A stretch of DNA of 31,533 nt from an uncultured Bartonella sp. (GCA_943913205.1 CALTWN010000011.1:1-31533), one strand, 5' to 3'; shown: positions 1-8,049, counted from the stretch's first letter. Numbers and translations: made by a program. Notes: generated by a model from the sequence alone, not told the origin.

Positions 1-28
1 ATATTAATAATTAAAGAAAGAAATGCAT

Positions 29-178
29 ATGCCCACACTAAAAAAACTTTTAATTGGTGTTATTATATCTATCTTAATTATATATATGATCATGTATTTA
101 TTAGTTCATTATGTAACCCCTACGCAACATGTAATAGAGGACGAGCTAAAAACATCATCTGTGACAAATAAACCCTAA
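29..178 (+). CDS. small single-span membrane protein upstream of xerD
   Basis: This is a 49-codon reading frame I read directly from the sequence. It starts at ATG 29; an in-frame ATG at 23 would add two residues, and the purine run AAAGAAAG just upstream is a modest ribosome site. The protein begins MPTLKKLLIG, and residues about 6-28 form one hydrophobic span rich in I, L and Y. A short polar tail follows (about residues 30-49). The stop codon ends one base before the ATG of xerD, so the two are probably co-transcribed and translationally coupled. I do not recognise a family and assign no function. It could also be the visible part of a longer transcript that begins outside the window. Confidence that it is translated is moderate. 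Confidence 0.5.
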   Translation: MPTLKKLLIGVIISILIIYMIMYLLVHYVTPTQHVIEDELKTSSVTNKP

Positions 179-179
179 A

Positions 180-1118
180 ATGTTAAATTATGTTGAAGCC
201 TTTTTAGAAATGTTAAGCGCCACCAGATATGTATCGCAAAATACATTGGAGGCTTATAATGATGACTTACAATGGTTCGTGCAACAACTTACAGCTGATA
301 TAAATACGGTTACAGAACAAGATATAAATAAAATTTTTGAATCAGAGGCTGCAAGTAAATTAAGTTTAGCTACAAAAACTCGGCGCATTATTACTATAAG
401 GCAATTTTTTCAATATTTACATAGCCAAGATTACCATAGTAACAACCCTACTTTGTCTTTAGATATACCTAAAAATGAGCGATCATTACCAAAAACCATG
501 AGTGAAGAAGAAGTTAATAAATTATTACAAAAGGCTCACGAAGAAGCAAATGTACAATATAAAATAGCAAAAGACAAACATCGGGCTGTTCGATTATATG
601 CTTTATTATCTATGCTTTATGCTTCTGGATTACGCATAAGCGAATTATGTAGCTTAAAAATTAATGCGTTACAGAAAAAACAAAACCAGGTCTTGCCAAA
701 CTTTATTTTAATAAAAGGCAAGGGCGAAAAAGAACGATTTGTGCCAATAAATGAAGAAAGTAAAGAAGCTATAAAAAACTGGCTAACAATACGAAATCAA
801 AAATATGCTAAACTTAAAAATCCATATTTATTCCCAGCAAATTCTTCAAGTAAATATGTGGCGCGCCAAGTAGTGGCTAGAGAAATTAAAGCCTTGGCTA
901 TTAGAGCTAATCTGACATATAAAGAAATTTCCCCGCATGTTTTTCGCCATGCTATAGCTTCACATATGTTGCAGCATGGCTCAGATTTAAGAGTTTTGCA
1001 AAAGATATTAGGCCATAGCGACATTTCAACCACACAAATATACACACATATAATGGATGATAAATTATATAAAACTTTACAAGATCACCATCCCCTTGCT
1101 CATAAGATAAATAAATAG
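180..1118 (+). CDS. xerD: tyrosine recombinase XerD
   Basis: This is the XerD subunit of the XerCD site-specific recombinase, which resolves chromosome dimers at dif during division. It has 312 residues, close to the family's usual 300. The N-terminal SAM-like core-binding domain covers about residues 1-95 and the catalytic domain about 105-305. The expected catalytic set is visible: R152 in ASGLRISEL, K181 in KGKGEKER, H253 and R256 in SPHVFRH, H279 in LGHSD, and the nucleophile Y288 in TTQIYTH. It follows the small membrane-protein gene by one base and precedes accA by 48 bases, the xerD-accA order common in Hyphomicrobiales. I call it XerD rather than XerC from that linkage, since a second Xer gene lies at 5898-6830. 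Nothing suggests an integron or phage enzyme. Confidence 0.93.
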   Translation: MLNYVEAFLEMLSATRYVSQNTLEAYNDDLQWFVQQLTADINTVTEQDINKIFESEAASKLSLATKTRRIITIRQFFQYLHSQDYHSNNPTLSLDIPKNERSLPKTMSEEEVNKLLQKAHEEANVQYKIAKDKHRAVRLYALLSMLYASGLRISELCSLKINALQKKQNQVLPNFILIKGKGEKERFVPINEESKEAIKNWLTIRNQKYAKLKNPYLFPANSSSKYVARQVVAREIKALAIRANLTYKEISPHVFRHAIASHMLQHGSDLRVLQKILGHSDISTTQIYTHIMDDKLYKTLQDHHPLAHKINK

Positions 1119-1166
1119 TAAAATAAATTCGAAAGCATATTTTAATATGAACGCTAAAGGGTCATA

Positions 1167-2108
1167 ATGTATAATTACTTAGAGTTTGAAAAGCCTGTTG
1201 CTGAGCTTGAAAATAAGATAGCTAACTTAAAAAGCGCTGAACCAAAAAATATTAAAGAAATAGAACGTTTGCAAAAGCAAGTAACAAGGAAAATAGATGG
1301 AATCTATAAAAATTTAACTCCTTGGCAAAAAACGCAAATAGCTAGGCACCAAAATCGACCACGATTTTTAAGTTTCGCAAATAGGCTTTTTACAGATATC
1401 ACTGATTTGGCTGGCGATAGACATTTTGGTAATGACGAGGCTATACAGGCAGGGCTAGCAAGATTTAAAGGTAAGCCAATAGCGTTTTTAGGTCAGGAAA
1501 GGGGCACCGACACCAAAACCCGTATAAAATATAATTTTGGCTCTCCTTTGCCAGAAGGCTACCGCAAAGCTCAACGTATTATGGATTTAGCAAATAGGTT
1601 TTCGCTGCCGGTTATAACGCTAGTTGATACATCTGGCGCTTATCCTGGTGTCAGCGCCGAGGAAAGAGGTCAGGCAGAGGCTATTGCTAGCTCTATTTAT
1701 AAAACTTTAGAAATTACCGTGCCTGTTATTTCGGTTATTATAGGTGAGGGGGGGTCCGGTGGTGCTTTAGCTATAGCTGCGGCGAATAAAGTATATATGC
1801 TTGAGCACGCGGTTTACTCGGTTATTTCTCCTGAAGGGGCAGCTTCTATTTTATGGCGCGATTCTTCACGTGCGGTAGATGCTGCGACAAACATGAAAAT
1901 AACCGCACAAGATTTGTATGAATTAAAAATTATTGATGGGATAATTCCAGAACCTTTAGGGGGCGCACAACGTGATCATAACGCGGTCATAGATGCTACA
2001 TCAAATATAATAGAAGCGGCTTTAAAATTATTTGAAGGTAAGCAACCAGCTGCAATAAAACAAGAAAGATACGAAAAATATTTAGCAATAGGTAGACACT
2101 TGATATAA
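1167..2108 (+). CDS. accA: acetyl-CoA carboxylase carboxyltransferase, alpha subunit
   Basis: AccA pairs with AccD to transfer the carboxyl group from carboxybiotin to acetyl-CoA, giving malonyl-CoA, the first committed step of fatty acid synthesis in the cytoplasm. The 313-residue product is full length (E. coli about 319). The N-terminal helical region (about 1-70) includes TPWQKTQIARHQNRP. The crotonase-like carboxyltransferase core shows DTSGAYPG at 154-161, the oxyanion-forming glycine run GEGGSGGAL at 193-201 and SPEGAASILW at 221-230. An AAAGGG ribosome site lies about 7 bases before the ATG. It sits between xerD and the L,D-transpeptidase gene, which starts 18 bases after its stop, so the three probably share a transcript. 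Confidence 0.96.
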   Translation: MYNYLEFEKPVAELENKIANLKSAEPKNIKEIERLQKQVTRKIDGIYKNLTPWQKTQIARHQNRPRFLSFANRLFTDITDLAGDRHFGNDEAIQAGLARFKGKPIAFLGQERGTDTKTRIKYNFGSPLPEGYRKAQRIMDLANRFSLPVITLVDTSGAYPGVSAEERGQAEAIASSIYKTLEITVPVISVIIGEGGSGGALAIAAANKVYMLEHAVYSVISPEGAASILWRDSSRAVDAATNMKITAQDLYELKIIDGIIPEPLGGAQRDHNAVIDATSNIIEAALKLFEGKQPAAIKQERYEKYLAIGRHLI

Positions 2109-2126
2109 TAGCTATATGTTTTAAAC

Positions 2127-3071
2127 ATGACACAAATAACAATTAGGCAAAAAATATACATAGTTTTTTTACTTAGCTTGTGCTTTGCTTTGGCTTCTTG
2201 TGCGCAGCAGCAAACCTGGATTGGCTCAAAAAAAGCAAGGCAAAATGTTCCGTCAGAGCTAGTAGCAAAGATGAGCTCCATGGGGATGAATTTAAAAGCG
2301 CCAATATTGATAAGAATTTTTAAAAAAGAAAATAGTTTAGAAATTTGGAAGCAACAAAATAATGGTAAATTTGGTTTATTAAAAAACTATAATATATGCG
2401 CTTGGTCTGGCAAGTTGGGTCCAAAATATATGGAGGATGATAGACAAACCCCAGAAGGATTTTATGAAATCAATGTTAATAACATGAATGCTCTTTCGAA
2501 TTATTATTTAGCGATTAATATGGGATTTCCCAACAGGTTTGATGTTGAAAATGGACGTACCGGAGGCCATCTTATGATTCATGGGGGCTGTTCTTCATCT
2601 GGTTGTTATGCTATGAATGACAGAAATATAGCTCAAATTTATGCTTTAGCTCGCGATGCCTTTTTAGGTGGACAAACAACTATTCAAATACAAGCTTATC
2701 CTTTTAGGATGACAGCAAGGAACATGGCTTTGTATAGATCAGACAGTAATTATGCTTTTTGGAACAATATAAAGCTTGGATACGATATTTTTGAATTAAC
2801 TCATGCTCCGGTTTTATATGAAGTATTTAAGGGTGAATATGTGTTTAATGATGCTTCAAATGCCAATATAATCTATATGTATAATAGGGTGTTTAAGCCA
2901 AATTACGACAAAGAATATAAATATTATGTAAGCCATACACCTAAAAATTACAAACCTAAAAATCCTAAATTTCAAGGAATAAAAGGAGCCAAGGAAGCTG
3001 CAAAGGTAGCTGAGTGGATGAAAAAAGCTATAAAAACCGGAGTTGAAAGCGCTTCAGAGCCGCTATTATAG
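2127..3071 (+). CDS. YafK-type L,D-transpeptidase lipoprotein
   Basis: This is a periplasmic L,D-transpeptidase of the YkuD superfamily. Such enzymes form or cut 3-3 peptidoglycan crosslinks or attach or detach proteins at the murein. The 314-residue protein starts with a hydrophobic signal (about 8-24) and a lipobox-like LASC with Cys25, so it is probably a lipoprotein. The active-site stretch HGGCSSSGCYAM places His152 and the probable nucleophile Cys160. The upstream RQTPEGFYEI motif is also typical of the YafK branch. The C-terminal region (about 185-314) is less conserved and ends in a Lys/Ala-rich helix. It follows accA by 18 bases, and its last six bases overlap the convergent SURF1 gene. 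In E. coli, YafK (DpaA) removes Braun lipoprotein from murein; whether that activity applies here cannot be judged from sequence. Confidence 0.88.
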   Translation: MTQITIRQKIYIVFLLSLCFALASCAQQQTWIGSKKARQNVPSELVAKMSSMGMNLKAPILIRIFKKENSLEIWKQQNNGKFGLLKNYNICAWSGKLGPKYMEDDRQTPEGFYEINVNNMNALSNYYLAINMGFPNRFDVENGRTGGHLMIHGGCSSSGCYAMNDRNIAQIYALARDAFLGGQTTIQIQAYPFRMTARNMALYRSDSNYAFWNNIKLGYDIFELTHAPVLYEVFKGEYVFNDASNANIIYMYNRVFKPNYDKEYKYYVSHTPKNYKPKNPKFQGIKGAKEAAKVAEWMKKAIKTGVESASEPLL

Positions 3072-3818
3072 GTTTTTACGTTTATAACATTCTTGGCTTA
3101 TTACAAAAATCATCGCGCAAAATACACCAAATGCTAAAACAAACCAGGTAATAGCATAACTCAAATGTGAATTCGGAAAGCTTATAGTTGTTAAGCCGCC
3201 CAATGGATATTTTTGCGCACTAAGCGGTTGTCTTGATTCATCAATAAAATAAGGCGCCACCTTACTAAGCGGTATATTAAGTTTTGTAGCCATTTCTTTT
3301 ATATTGCGTTTATACCATTTATTTGTAGAAAGGTTGTTTTTATACAAAAATCCATAACTTTTTTCGCTCAAGCGTAAAATGCCTTTTAAATTTTGCGATT
3401 CTATAAAATTAGGTTGACGGAGTTTACTACTATTTTTTAAATCCATAGGTACAAAGCCACGATTAATAAAAACAAAACTATCGTCGTCCCTTTGCAAAAT
3501 TTTCATTTGCCAATAACCAGTTTGGCCGTTATTTACAGTTGTAACATAAATATCTTTGTTAGTTAAAAAATGTCCGCTAAGTTTCACTGGCAGATATGCT
3601 ATATTGTCATTTAATAATTTAGACCACTGATTTTTTCGTGGGGCTTCTATGGGTGGTTGGTATATTCTGCTGTTAACCATTGTTATTAAATTGGTTTTCC
3701 AAGCTAGTCGATGAACTTGCCAGATGCTAAGTTTTATAAATAATATTAAAAAAAACAAGCAAAGCAGATTGAAAAAGATAAAATGGAGATTGATTTTTTT
3801 AAAAAATTTACTATTCAT
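3066..3818 (-). CDS. SURF1 family cytochrome oxidase biogenesis protein
   Basis: SURF1 proteins assist haem a insertion and assembly of aa3-type cytochrome c oxidase in the inner membrane. From ATG 3818 the product has 250 residues. A TTG 12 codons upstream (3854) would give 262 but looks less likely; neither start has a clear Shine-Dalgarno site. The family architecture is plain: an N-terminal membrane span (about 12-35) followed by the IWQVHRLAWK motif, a periplasmic domain with FVFINRGFVP, and a C-terminal span (about 220-242, SYAITWFVLAFGVF). In relatives SURF1 usually closes the cox operon. Here no cox gene lies beside it, so the gene has moved or the operon has split. Its 3' end overlaps the L,D-transpeptidase gene by six bases. 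Confidence 0.88.
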   Translation of the reverse strand: MNSKFFKKINLHFIFFNLLCLFFLILFIKLSIWQVHRLAWKTNLITMVNSRIYQPPIEAPRKNQWSKLLNDNIAYLPVKLSGHFLTNKDIYVTTVNNGQTGYWQMKILQRDDDSFVFINRGFVPMDLKNSSKLRQPNFIESQNLKGILRLSEKSYGFLYKNNLSTNKWYKRNIKEMATKLNIPLSKVAPYFIDESRQPLSAQKYPLGGLTTISFPNSHLSYAITWFVLAFGVFCAMIFVISQECYKRKNL

Positions 3819-3862
3819 TTTATTAAGTATATTATAATTAATAAGCTTTAGCAAAAATAAAC

Positions 3863-3891
3863 TTGACGTTTGCTAATAGAATCTTTATAGT
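3863..3891 (+). promoter_or_regulatory. sigma70-type promoter for rpmB
   Basis: TTGACG at 3863-3868 and TATAGT at 3886-3891 are separated by exactly 17 bases, a near-consensus housekeeping promoter. Transcription would begin near 3898, giving a leader of about 50 bases before the rpmB ATG at 3950. It lies in the short gap between divergent SURF1 and rpmB. This is read from sequence only. Confidence 0.65.
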
Positions 3892-3949
3892 CAAAATTAT
3901 AGTTGTGTATGCTGGGTTTAGATAAAATCTAATATAAATGGTGGTATAA

Positions 3950-4237
3950 ATGTCTCGTGCCTGTGAATTAACTGGTAAATCTGTACAATATGGTAATAAT
4001 GTTAGCCATGCTAACAATAAAACTCGACGTAGATTTTTGCCTAATTTGTTTCATATAAGTTTAGCATCCGAATCTTTGCAACAAGAGTTTCGTTTTAAAA
4101 TTAGCGCTTATGCTTTACGTAGTGTAGAACATAGAGGCGGTTTAGATCAATTCTTGCTAAAGTCGAATAGCAGCGAGCTTTCGCCACGCGCCCGCTTATT
4201 AAAAAAACGCCTGACAAAAGATAATAATAAAGGTTAA
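3950..4237 (+). CDS. rpmB: 50S ribosomal protein bL28
   Basis: bL28 is a structural protein of the large ribosomal subunit near the exit-site side. The 95-residue product matches the longer alphaproteobacterial form. It opens with the typical [20 protein letters not shown] and continues with [12 protein letters not shown], then a C-terminal extension with [17 protein letters not shown] ribosome site lies about 7 bases before the ATG, and a strong promoter lies upstream at 3863-3891. A perfect inverted repeat (GTTAGC, CAT, GCTAAC at 4001-4015) falls inside the early codons. The transporter gene downstream starts 59 bases after the stop. Confidence 0.96.
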   Translation: MSRACELTGKSVQYGNNVSHANNKTRRRFLPNLFHISLASESLQQEFRFKISAYALRSVEHRGGLDQFLLKSNSSELSPRARLLKKRLTKDNNKG

Positions 4238-4296
4238 TAAGCGATTAGGCATGCACTACATATTAACATAATTGATTTTATGCAAAAGGAGTGTAA

Positions 4297-4926
4297 ATGC
4301 AAAACCTGAAGTTAATTGCCCCCATTATAGTTATGTCTATAGTCATAGCTGTGTCTAATATTGTTGTTCAATACCCAGTAAATTGGTTTGGACTTGAGAA
4401 TATCTTAACATATTCGGCACTAACCTATCCCTTTGTTTTTCTTACAAATGATATAACAAATCGCTTATATGGTCCTATAGATGCAGCAAAAGTTGTGTTA
4501 TTTGGCTTTATGGTTGGTTTTATCGTTACCTGTTTGCTTGCTCCTGTTAGACTAGCGATCGGCTCAAGCGCTGCATTTTTATTTGGACAATTATTAGATA
4601 TAGTTGTTTTTACACCATTGCGCCGTAAAAGTTGGTGGATAGCACCTTTGGTTGCTTCTATTTTTGGTACTATTTTAGATAATGTTATATTCTTTTCGCT
4701 TGCTTTTGCTCCAAGTTTTGGTTTTATTGACCGTATTTTTGGGCAAGCCGATAGCTCAATAGTTGGTTATGTACAATATGCCAATACTTCGATGCCAATT
4801 TGGTTGTCATTAGCTATAGGTAGTTTGGGTGTTAAATTGCTTTTAAGCTCTTTCATGGTACTACCATATGGTGCTATTATGCGTGCCTTCTTTGCGAACT
4901 TATTCTATAATAAAGTTAAAGCATAA
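4297..4926 (+). CDS. VUT/YhhQ family queuosine-precursor transporter
   Basis: This 209-residue integral inner-membrane protein has about six hydrophobic spans and belongs to the Vut_1/YhhQ family. The E. coli member imports the queuosine precursors preQ0 and preQ1 for tRNA modification. Supporting signs are the acidic/polar TNDITNRLYGP element after the second span, SSAAFLFGQLLDIVVF in the middle and SWWIAPLVASIFGTILDN. An AAGGAG ribosome site precedes the ATG by about 6 bases. It follows rpmB on the same strand and nearly touches the convergent J-domain gene (5-base gap). No queuosine biosynthesis gene lies in the window, so the substrate is inferred from family only. Confidence 0.85.
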   Translation: MQNLKLIAPIIVMSIVIAVSNIVVQYPVNWFGLENILTYSALTYPFVFLTNDITNRLYGPIDAAKVVLFGFMVGFIVTCLLAPVRLAIGSSAAFLFGQLLDIVVFTPLRRKSWWIAPLVASIFGTILDNVIFFSLAFAPSFGFIDRIFGQADSSIVGYVQYANTSMPIWLSLAIGSLGVKLLLSSFMVLPYGAIMRAFFANLFYNKVKA

Positions 4927-4931
4927 TTCTA

Positions 4932-5543
4932 TTAAACTAGACCGTTCTTTTTAAGTTGCTTATATGCTGTTAGTATAGCATTGAACCTTTCTTCATAAGA
5001 GCGGTCTCCTTTATTAGCATCTGGGTGGTTTATTTTTACCAAAGATTTATATTTAATCTTTATATCATCAGAGTTTGCATCATAAGGTAAGTCTAAAGTT
5101 GCAAAAGCTTGCATTTCAAGCGCAGTTAATTTGCGTTGCTGTTTGGCCTTATCATTAGATCCATAAATTTTAAGATTGTTGCCAACACGTCTTTGATAAG
5201 CAGCTGACCCAGAACGTATTGTATTATATGTAAGGTCAATTTGGCTTTCTCCTAAACTTAGTTTAGAAATGGGTATAAATTCCTCAGTAGTTTTTGTATG
5301 TAAAAATTTTTGTTTTTTATCTTCAGGTAAATCTTCAAAAAAATTATAATTTTTATTATATTCTTGCACGTGCTCTAAGCAGAAAAAGGTATAATTATTT
5401 GTATCTTCACCTTGTATTGGTGCCTTATATTTGCCTGGCTTGTCGCAGCCTTGAAAAGCGCATGGGTGTTTTTCTTCTATATTTTTTGTTTTTTTAGTAG
5501 ACTTAACGCTTATTTCGTTAAAATATTTGGACTTTAAAGACAT
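4932..5543 (-). CDS. J-domain protein with N-terminal Cys/His cluster
   Basis: This is a 203-residue protein with a C-terminal J domain (about 140-203) containing the invariant HPD at 173-175 (INHPDANKGD). It should stimulate the ATPase of an Hsp70 such as DnaK. The N-terminal half carries C28, C33, C55 and H58 (CAFQGC and CLEH), which could bind zinc. The domain order is reversed from DnaJ, and there is no G/F linker or DnaJ-type zinc domain. The gene is divergent from bolA across 92 bases. This J-domain/bolA pair is, from general knowledge, a conserved arrangement in Hyphomicrobiales. No client is known to me. A cobS gene often follows in relatives but is absent here. Confidence 0.85.
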   Translation of the reverse strand: MSLKSKYFNEISVKSTKKTKNIEEKHPCAFQGCDKPGKYKAPIQGEDTNNYTFFCLEHVQEYNKNYNFFEDLPEDKKQKFLHTKTTEEFIPISKLSLGESQIDLTYNTIRSGSAAYQRRVGNNLKIYGSNDKAKQQRKLTALEMQAFATLDLPYDANSDDIKIKYKSLVKINHPDANKGDRSYEERFNAILTAYKQLKKNGLV

Positions 5544-5635
5544 AGGAATTGCATAATCAATAATTTTTAAATAATCAAGTAATAATCTTGGAATTAATAT
5601 ATTATATAAATAAATTAATAAAAAGATAGTTTCAC

Positions 5636-5905
5636 ATGTTTCTTAATACACAAAGCACAAAGCAACAAATAATAAATAAACTACAACAAGACTTAAGTCC
5701 AACATTTTTAGAGGTTATTGATGAAAGTTATATGCACGAAAAACATTTTGATGCTGCAAAAGGTGGCGAAACGCACTTTAAAGTAAGAATTAGCTCTTTT
5801 TGCTTTGATAATGTCACAAGGATAGAAGCACATAGGATAATAAATAAATTGCTTATATATGAGCTAAGTAACGGTGTTCATGCTTTGTCTATTGAAATTA
5901 TTTAG
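5636..5905 (+). CDS. bolA: BolA family protein
   Basis: BolA proteins work with monothiol glutaredoxins in iron-sulfur cluster handling, and some influence envelope gene expression. The 89-residue product has the alpha/beta KH-like fold pattern. Signature elements are DESYMHEKH (the conserved E-S-x-M-H region), THFKVRISS, the helix around RIEAHRIINKLL, and the closing ELSNGVHALSIEII. The family's His residues that can take part in cluster binding are present in YMHEKH and EAHR. The usual conserved RHR reads EAHR here. It is divergent from the J-domain gene, and its last eight bases overlap the convergent xerC. Confidence 0.92.
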   Translation: MFLNTQSTKQQIINKLQQDLSPTFLEVIDESYMHEKHFDAAKGGETHFKVRISSFCFDNVTRIEAHRIINKLLIYELSNGVHALSIEII

Positions 5906-6830
5906 CCCTGGGGTGCGTAGCGTTATATATTTTTAGTAATTGAGAATTATCTAATTCGGTATAGATTTGTGTACTAGAAAGACTGGAATGCCCTAATAGC
6001 TCTTGGATAGTTCTTAAATCAGCCCCTTCAGTTAGCAAATGCGTGGCAAAAGAATGCCGTAAGGAGTGTGGGGTAACATTTGCTGCTAATCCTAAAGCGC
6101 TTCGCAATTTGCGCACAGTCTTTTGCACTAATTCAGGGCGCAGAGGACCCCCTTTTGTGCCGCGGAAAAAAATCTCATCATCTGGTAATTCGAAAGGACA
6201 TCGCTCTTTATATTGTTGTATAGCATCAAATACAATGGGTAAAATAGGAACTATACGAGTTTTTTTCCCTTTACCCTTTATGTATAATGTTTTATTTCTG
6301 CCATCAGAAACTTCTCGGGTTATTAAGGCTAATGTCTCTCCTATACGTAAGCCAGCACCATATAATAACAACAAAATTGCTCTATCTCTTGCTGCAATCC
6401 AGTTTTGTTGTATTTCATTTGAAAAGACTAAACTCTTAGCATCAGTAATATCGAGAGGTCTTGGTAACTTTTGTTTAACTCGGGGCGATTTAATAAGGCT
6501 TGTTATAGGTACTTTAATATCGTATCGTTTGTTTAAAAAATTAAAAAAACTTCTTATTGCTGCTAATTGCCTAGCCAAAGACCGAGATTGTATGCTAAAT
6601 TTTTGTCTATAGGATGAAAAACTATGAAAATCGCTTAAGCTTAGACTACTTAAATCATCTAGACTTAAGATTTTACCATGATGCGCAGTAAGAAAAGAAA
6701 AAAATTGGTTCAAGTCAACATCATAGGCTTTGACGGTTAGTAAAGAATAATTTTTATGCTTAGCAAGCCAGTTTAAAAAAGTTTTTTTAGCATCAATTAA
6801 AGTTTGGCTACCAATAGTTAGCTTTTGCAT
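5898..6830 (-). CDS. xerC: tyrosine recombinase XerC
   Basis: This is the second Xer recombinase, the presumed partner of XerD at dif. It has 310 residues with an N-terminal core-binding domain (about 12-105) and a catalytic domain (about 125-305). All catalytic residues are present: R162 in GAGLRIGE, K187 in KGKGKKTR, H255 and R258 in TPHSLRHSFATHLL, H281 in LGHSSL, and Y290 in SSTQIYTE. Its ATG lies one base after the stop of the upstream hydroxylase gene, so translation is probably coupled. The 3' end overlaps bolA by eight bases. XerC is chosen over XerD because the xerD-accA pairing occurs at 180-2108. Confidence 0.92.
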   Translation of the reverse strand: MQKLTIGSQTLIDAKKTFLNWLAKHKNYSLLTVKAYDVDLNQFFSFLTAHHGKILSLDDLSSLSLSDFHSFSSYRQKFSIQSRSLARQLAAIRSFFNFLNKRYDIKVPITSLIKSPRVKQKLPRPLDITDAKSLVFSNEIQQNWIAARDRAILLLLYGAGLRIGETLALITREVSDGRNKTLYIKGKGKKTRIVPILPIVFDAIQQYKERCPFELPDDEIFFRGTKGGPLRPELVQKTVRKLRSALGLAANVTPHSLRHSFATHLLTEGADLRTIQELLGHSSLSSTQIYTELDNSQLLKIYNATHPRAK

Positions 6831-6831
6831 T

Positions 6832-8049
6832 TTATAAATCTTGCCCGTTTAACAGTTTTATACCTTTATTCGATGTGCCATTTGCTTGGTCAATAAAATA
6901 AGTTTTTAAATTTAGTAATTTATTTGTACCACTCAATGCTATATCTCGAATTGTTCTTACAGCTGCTATATCATTGGAAAAAGTCTTATTAAGCATATGA
7001 GAGGTAAATGCCATAGCTATAATATTAGCTCGTCTCGCACGTTGATATTTTTCTAATATATTTAAATCGCCTATATCTAGCCCTAAATTTGAAGCATCTA
7101 CAATAATTTGGGCTGCTACAGCACAATCTCTTAAACCTAAATTAAAGCCTTGCCCGCATATCGGATGTACTCTGTGCGCTGCATCTCCTATTAATAAAAA
7201 ACGTGGTGCGATAAAGCTATGGGGCAAAATAAGCGAGAGTGGGAATGATTGTATTGGGCTTGCAATTGAGATAGAACCTAAAAAATTACCAAAACGTTTT
7301 TTTAATTCAACCATAAATTTTTCTGGGGCAAGATCTAATATTTTATCAGCAATTTCCTGTGTTTCAGACCACACAATAGACACTTGTTTATTTATCAAAG
7401 GTAGTATAGCAAAAGGACCATTTTTAAAAAAATATTGTACAGCTAAACCATTATTTTCATATTCGTGGTTTATAGTGCAAACTATAGCTTTTTGCTTATA
7501 ATCGGATATAGAGGATTTTATTCCTGCCATAGTACGTAATGGAGATTTATTGCCATCAGCTGCTATCAGAAGCTTGGAATTAAAAATTAATCCGTTGCTA
7601 AGTTTTATTTCATTCTGATTAAAGCTTATAATTTTAGTATTATGTATAAGTTCAATATTAAGTTTTTGTATAGCGGTATATAGAGCTTCGTATAAATATT
7701 TAGTTTTAACCATATAGCCTATGGGAGATTTTGGTTTTTTAAATTCTAATAAATTGATTCGTATAGCTTCATCAATATCTGAATCAAAAATTTTTATTTC
7801 ATTAATAGGTTGTATATATGGCTCTAAATTTTGCCATACATTAAGCTTTCGTAGCATTTTAACGCAATCTAGTGCTACAGCATAACTTCGCTCATCATTT
7901 AGAAGATAAGAGCCGTCTGTTGGTTCAACTATAGTTATATGTAATCTTGGGCAAAATAAGCTAATAGATAAAGCTAAGGCTAAGCCTATTCCTCCAGCGC
8001 CGGCTATTACAATGTCTCTTTCATGGATAGTTTGGTCAGCATGTGTCAT
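6832..8049 (-). CDS. ubiH: UbiH/UbiF family FAD-dependent hydroxylase
   Basis: This is a class A flavin monooxygenase of the ubiquinone pathway, hydroxylating the aromatic ring of ubiquinone intermediates at the inner membrane face. The 405 residues are normal for the family. The FAD dinucleotide-binding GAGGIG is at 17-22, the DG motif at 165-166 (LIAADGNKSPLR), and the second FAD motif GDAAH at 288-292 is followed by HPICGQGFNLGL at 295-306. Which ring position it hydroxylates (UbiH, UbiF, UbiI or UbiL type) cannot be told by eye, so the symbol is tentative. It is the first gene of a pair with xerC and is divergent from ftsK. The ATG has no strong Shine-Dalgarno site. Confidence 0.85.
   Translation of the reverse strand: MTHADQTIHERDIVIAGAGGIGLALALSISLFCPRLHITIVEPTDGSYLLNDERSYAVALDCVKMLRKLNVWQNLEPYIQPINEIKIFDSDIDEAIRINLLEFKKPKSPIGYMVKTKYLYEALYTAIQKLNIELIHNTKIISFNQNEIKLSNGLIFNSKLLIAADGNKSPLRTMAGIKSSISDYKQKAIVCTINHEYENNGLAVQYFFKNGPFAILPLINKQVSIVWSETQEIADKILDLAPEKFMVELKKRFGNFLGSISIASPIQSFPLSLILPHSFIAPRFLLIGDAAHRVHPICGQGFNLGLRDCAVAAQIIVDASNLGLDIGDLNILEKYQRARRANIIAMAFTSHMLNKTFSNDIAAVRTIRDIALSGTNKLLNLKTYFIDQANGTSNKGIKLLNGQDL

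Noticed and set aside
180..1118. Phage or integron integrase
   Set aside because: Length, catalytic spacing and the accA neighbour fit housekeeping XerD. No attachment repeats, cassettes or phage genes are near.
3819..3854. Upstream TTG start for SURF1 (262 residues)
   Set aside because: The extra 12 residues lack family character and a ribosome site, and an ATG at 3818 leads directly into the expected membrane span.
4238..4296. Possible preQ1 riboswitch before the VUT transporter gene
   Set aside because: The 59-base gap has none of the preQ1-I hallmarks I know (a C-rich loop pairing with an A-rich tail over the ribosome site). It is A+T-rich apart from the AAGGAG site.
6043..6612. Plus-strand frame of 189 codons opposite xerC
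   Set aside because: It lies wholly antisense to the conserved catalytic domain of xerC and has no recognisable domain or start signal.
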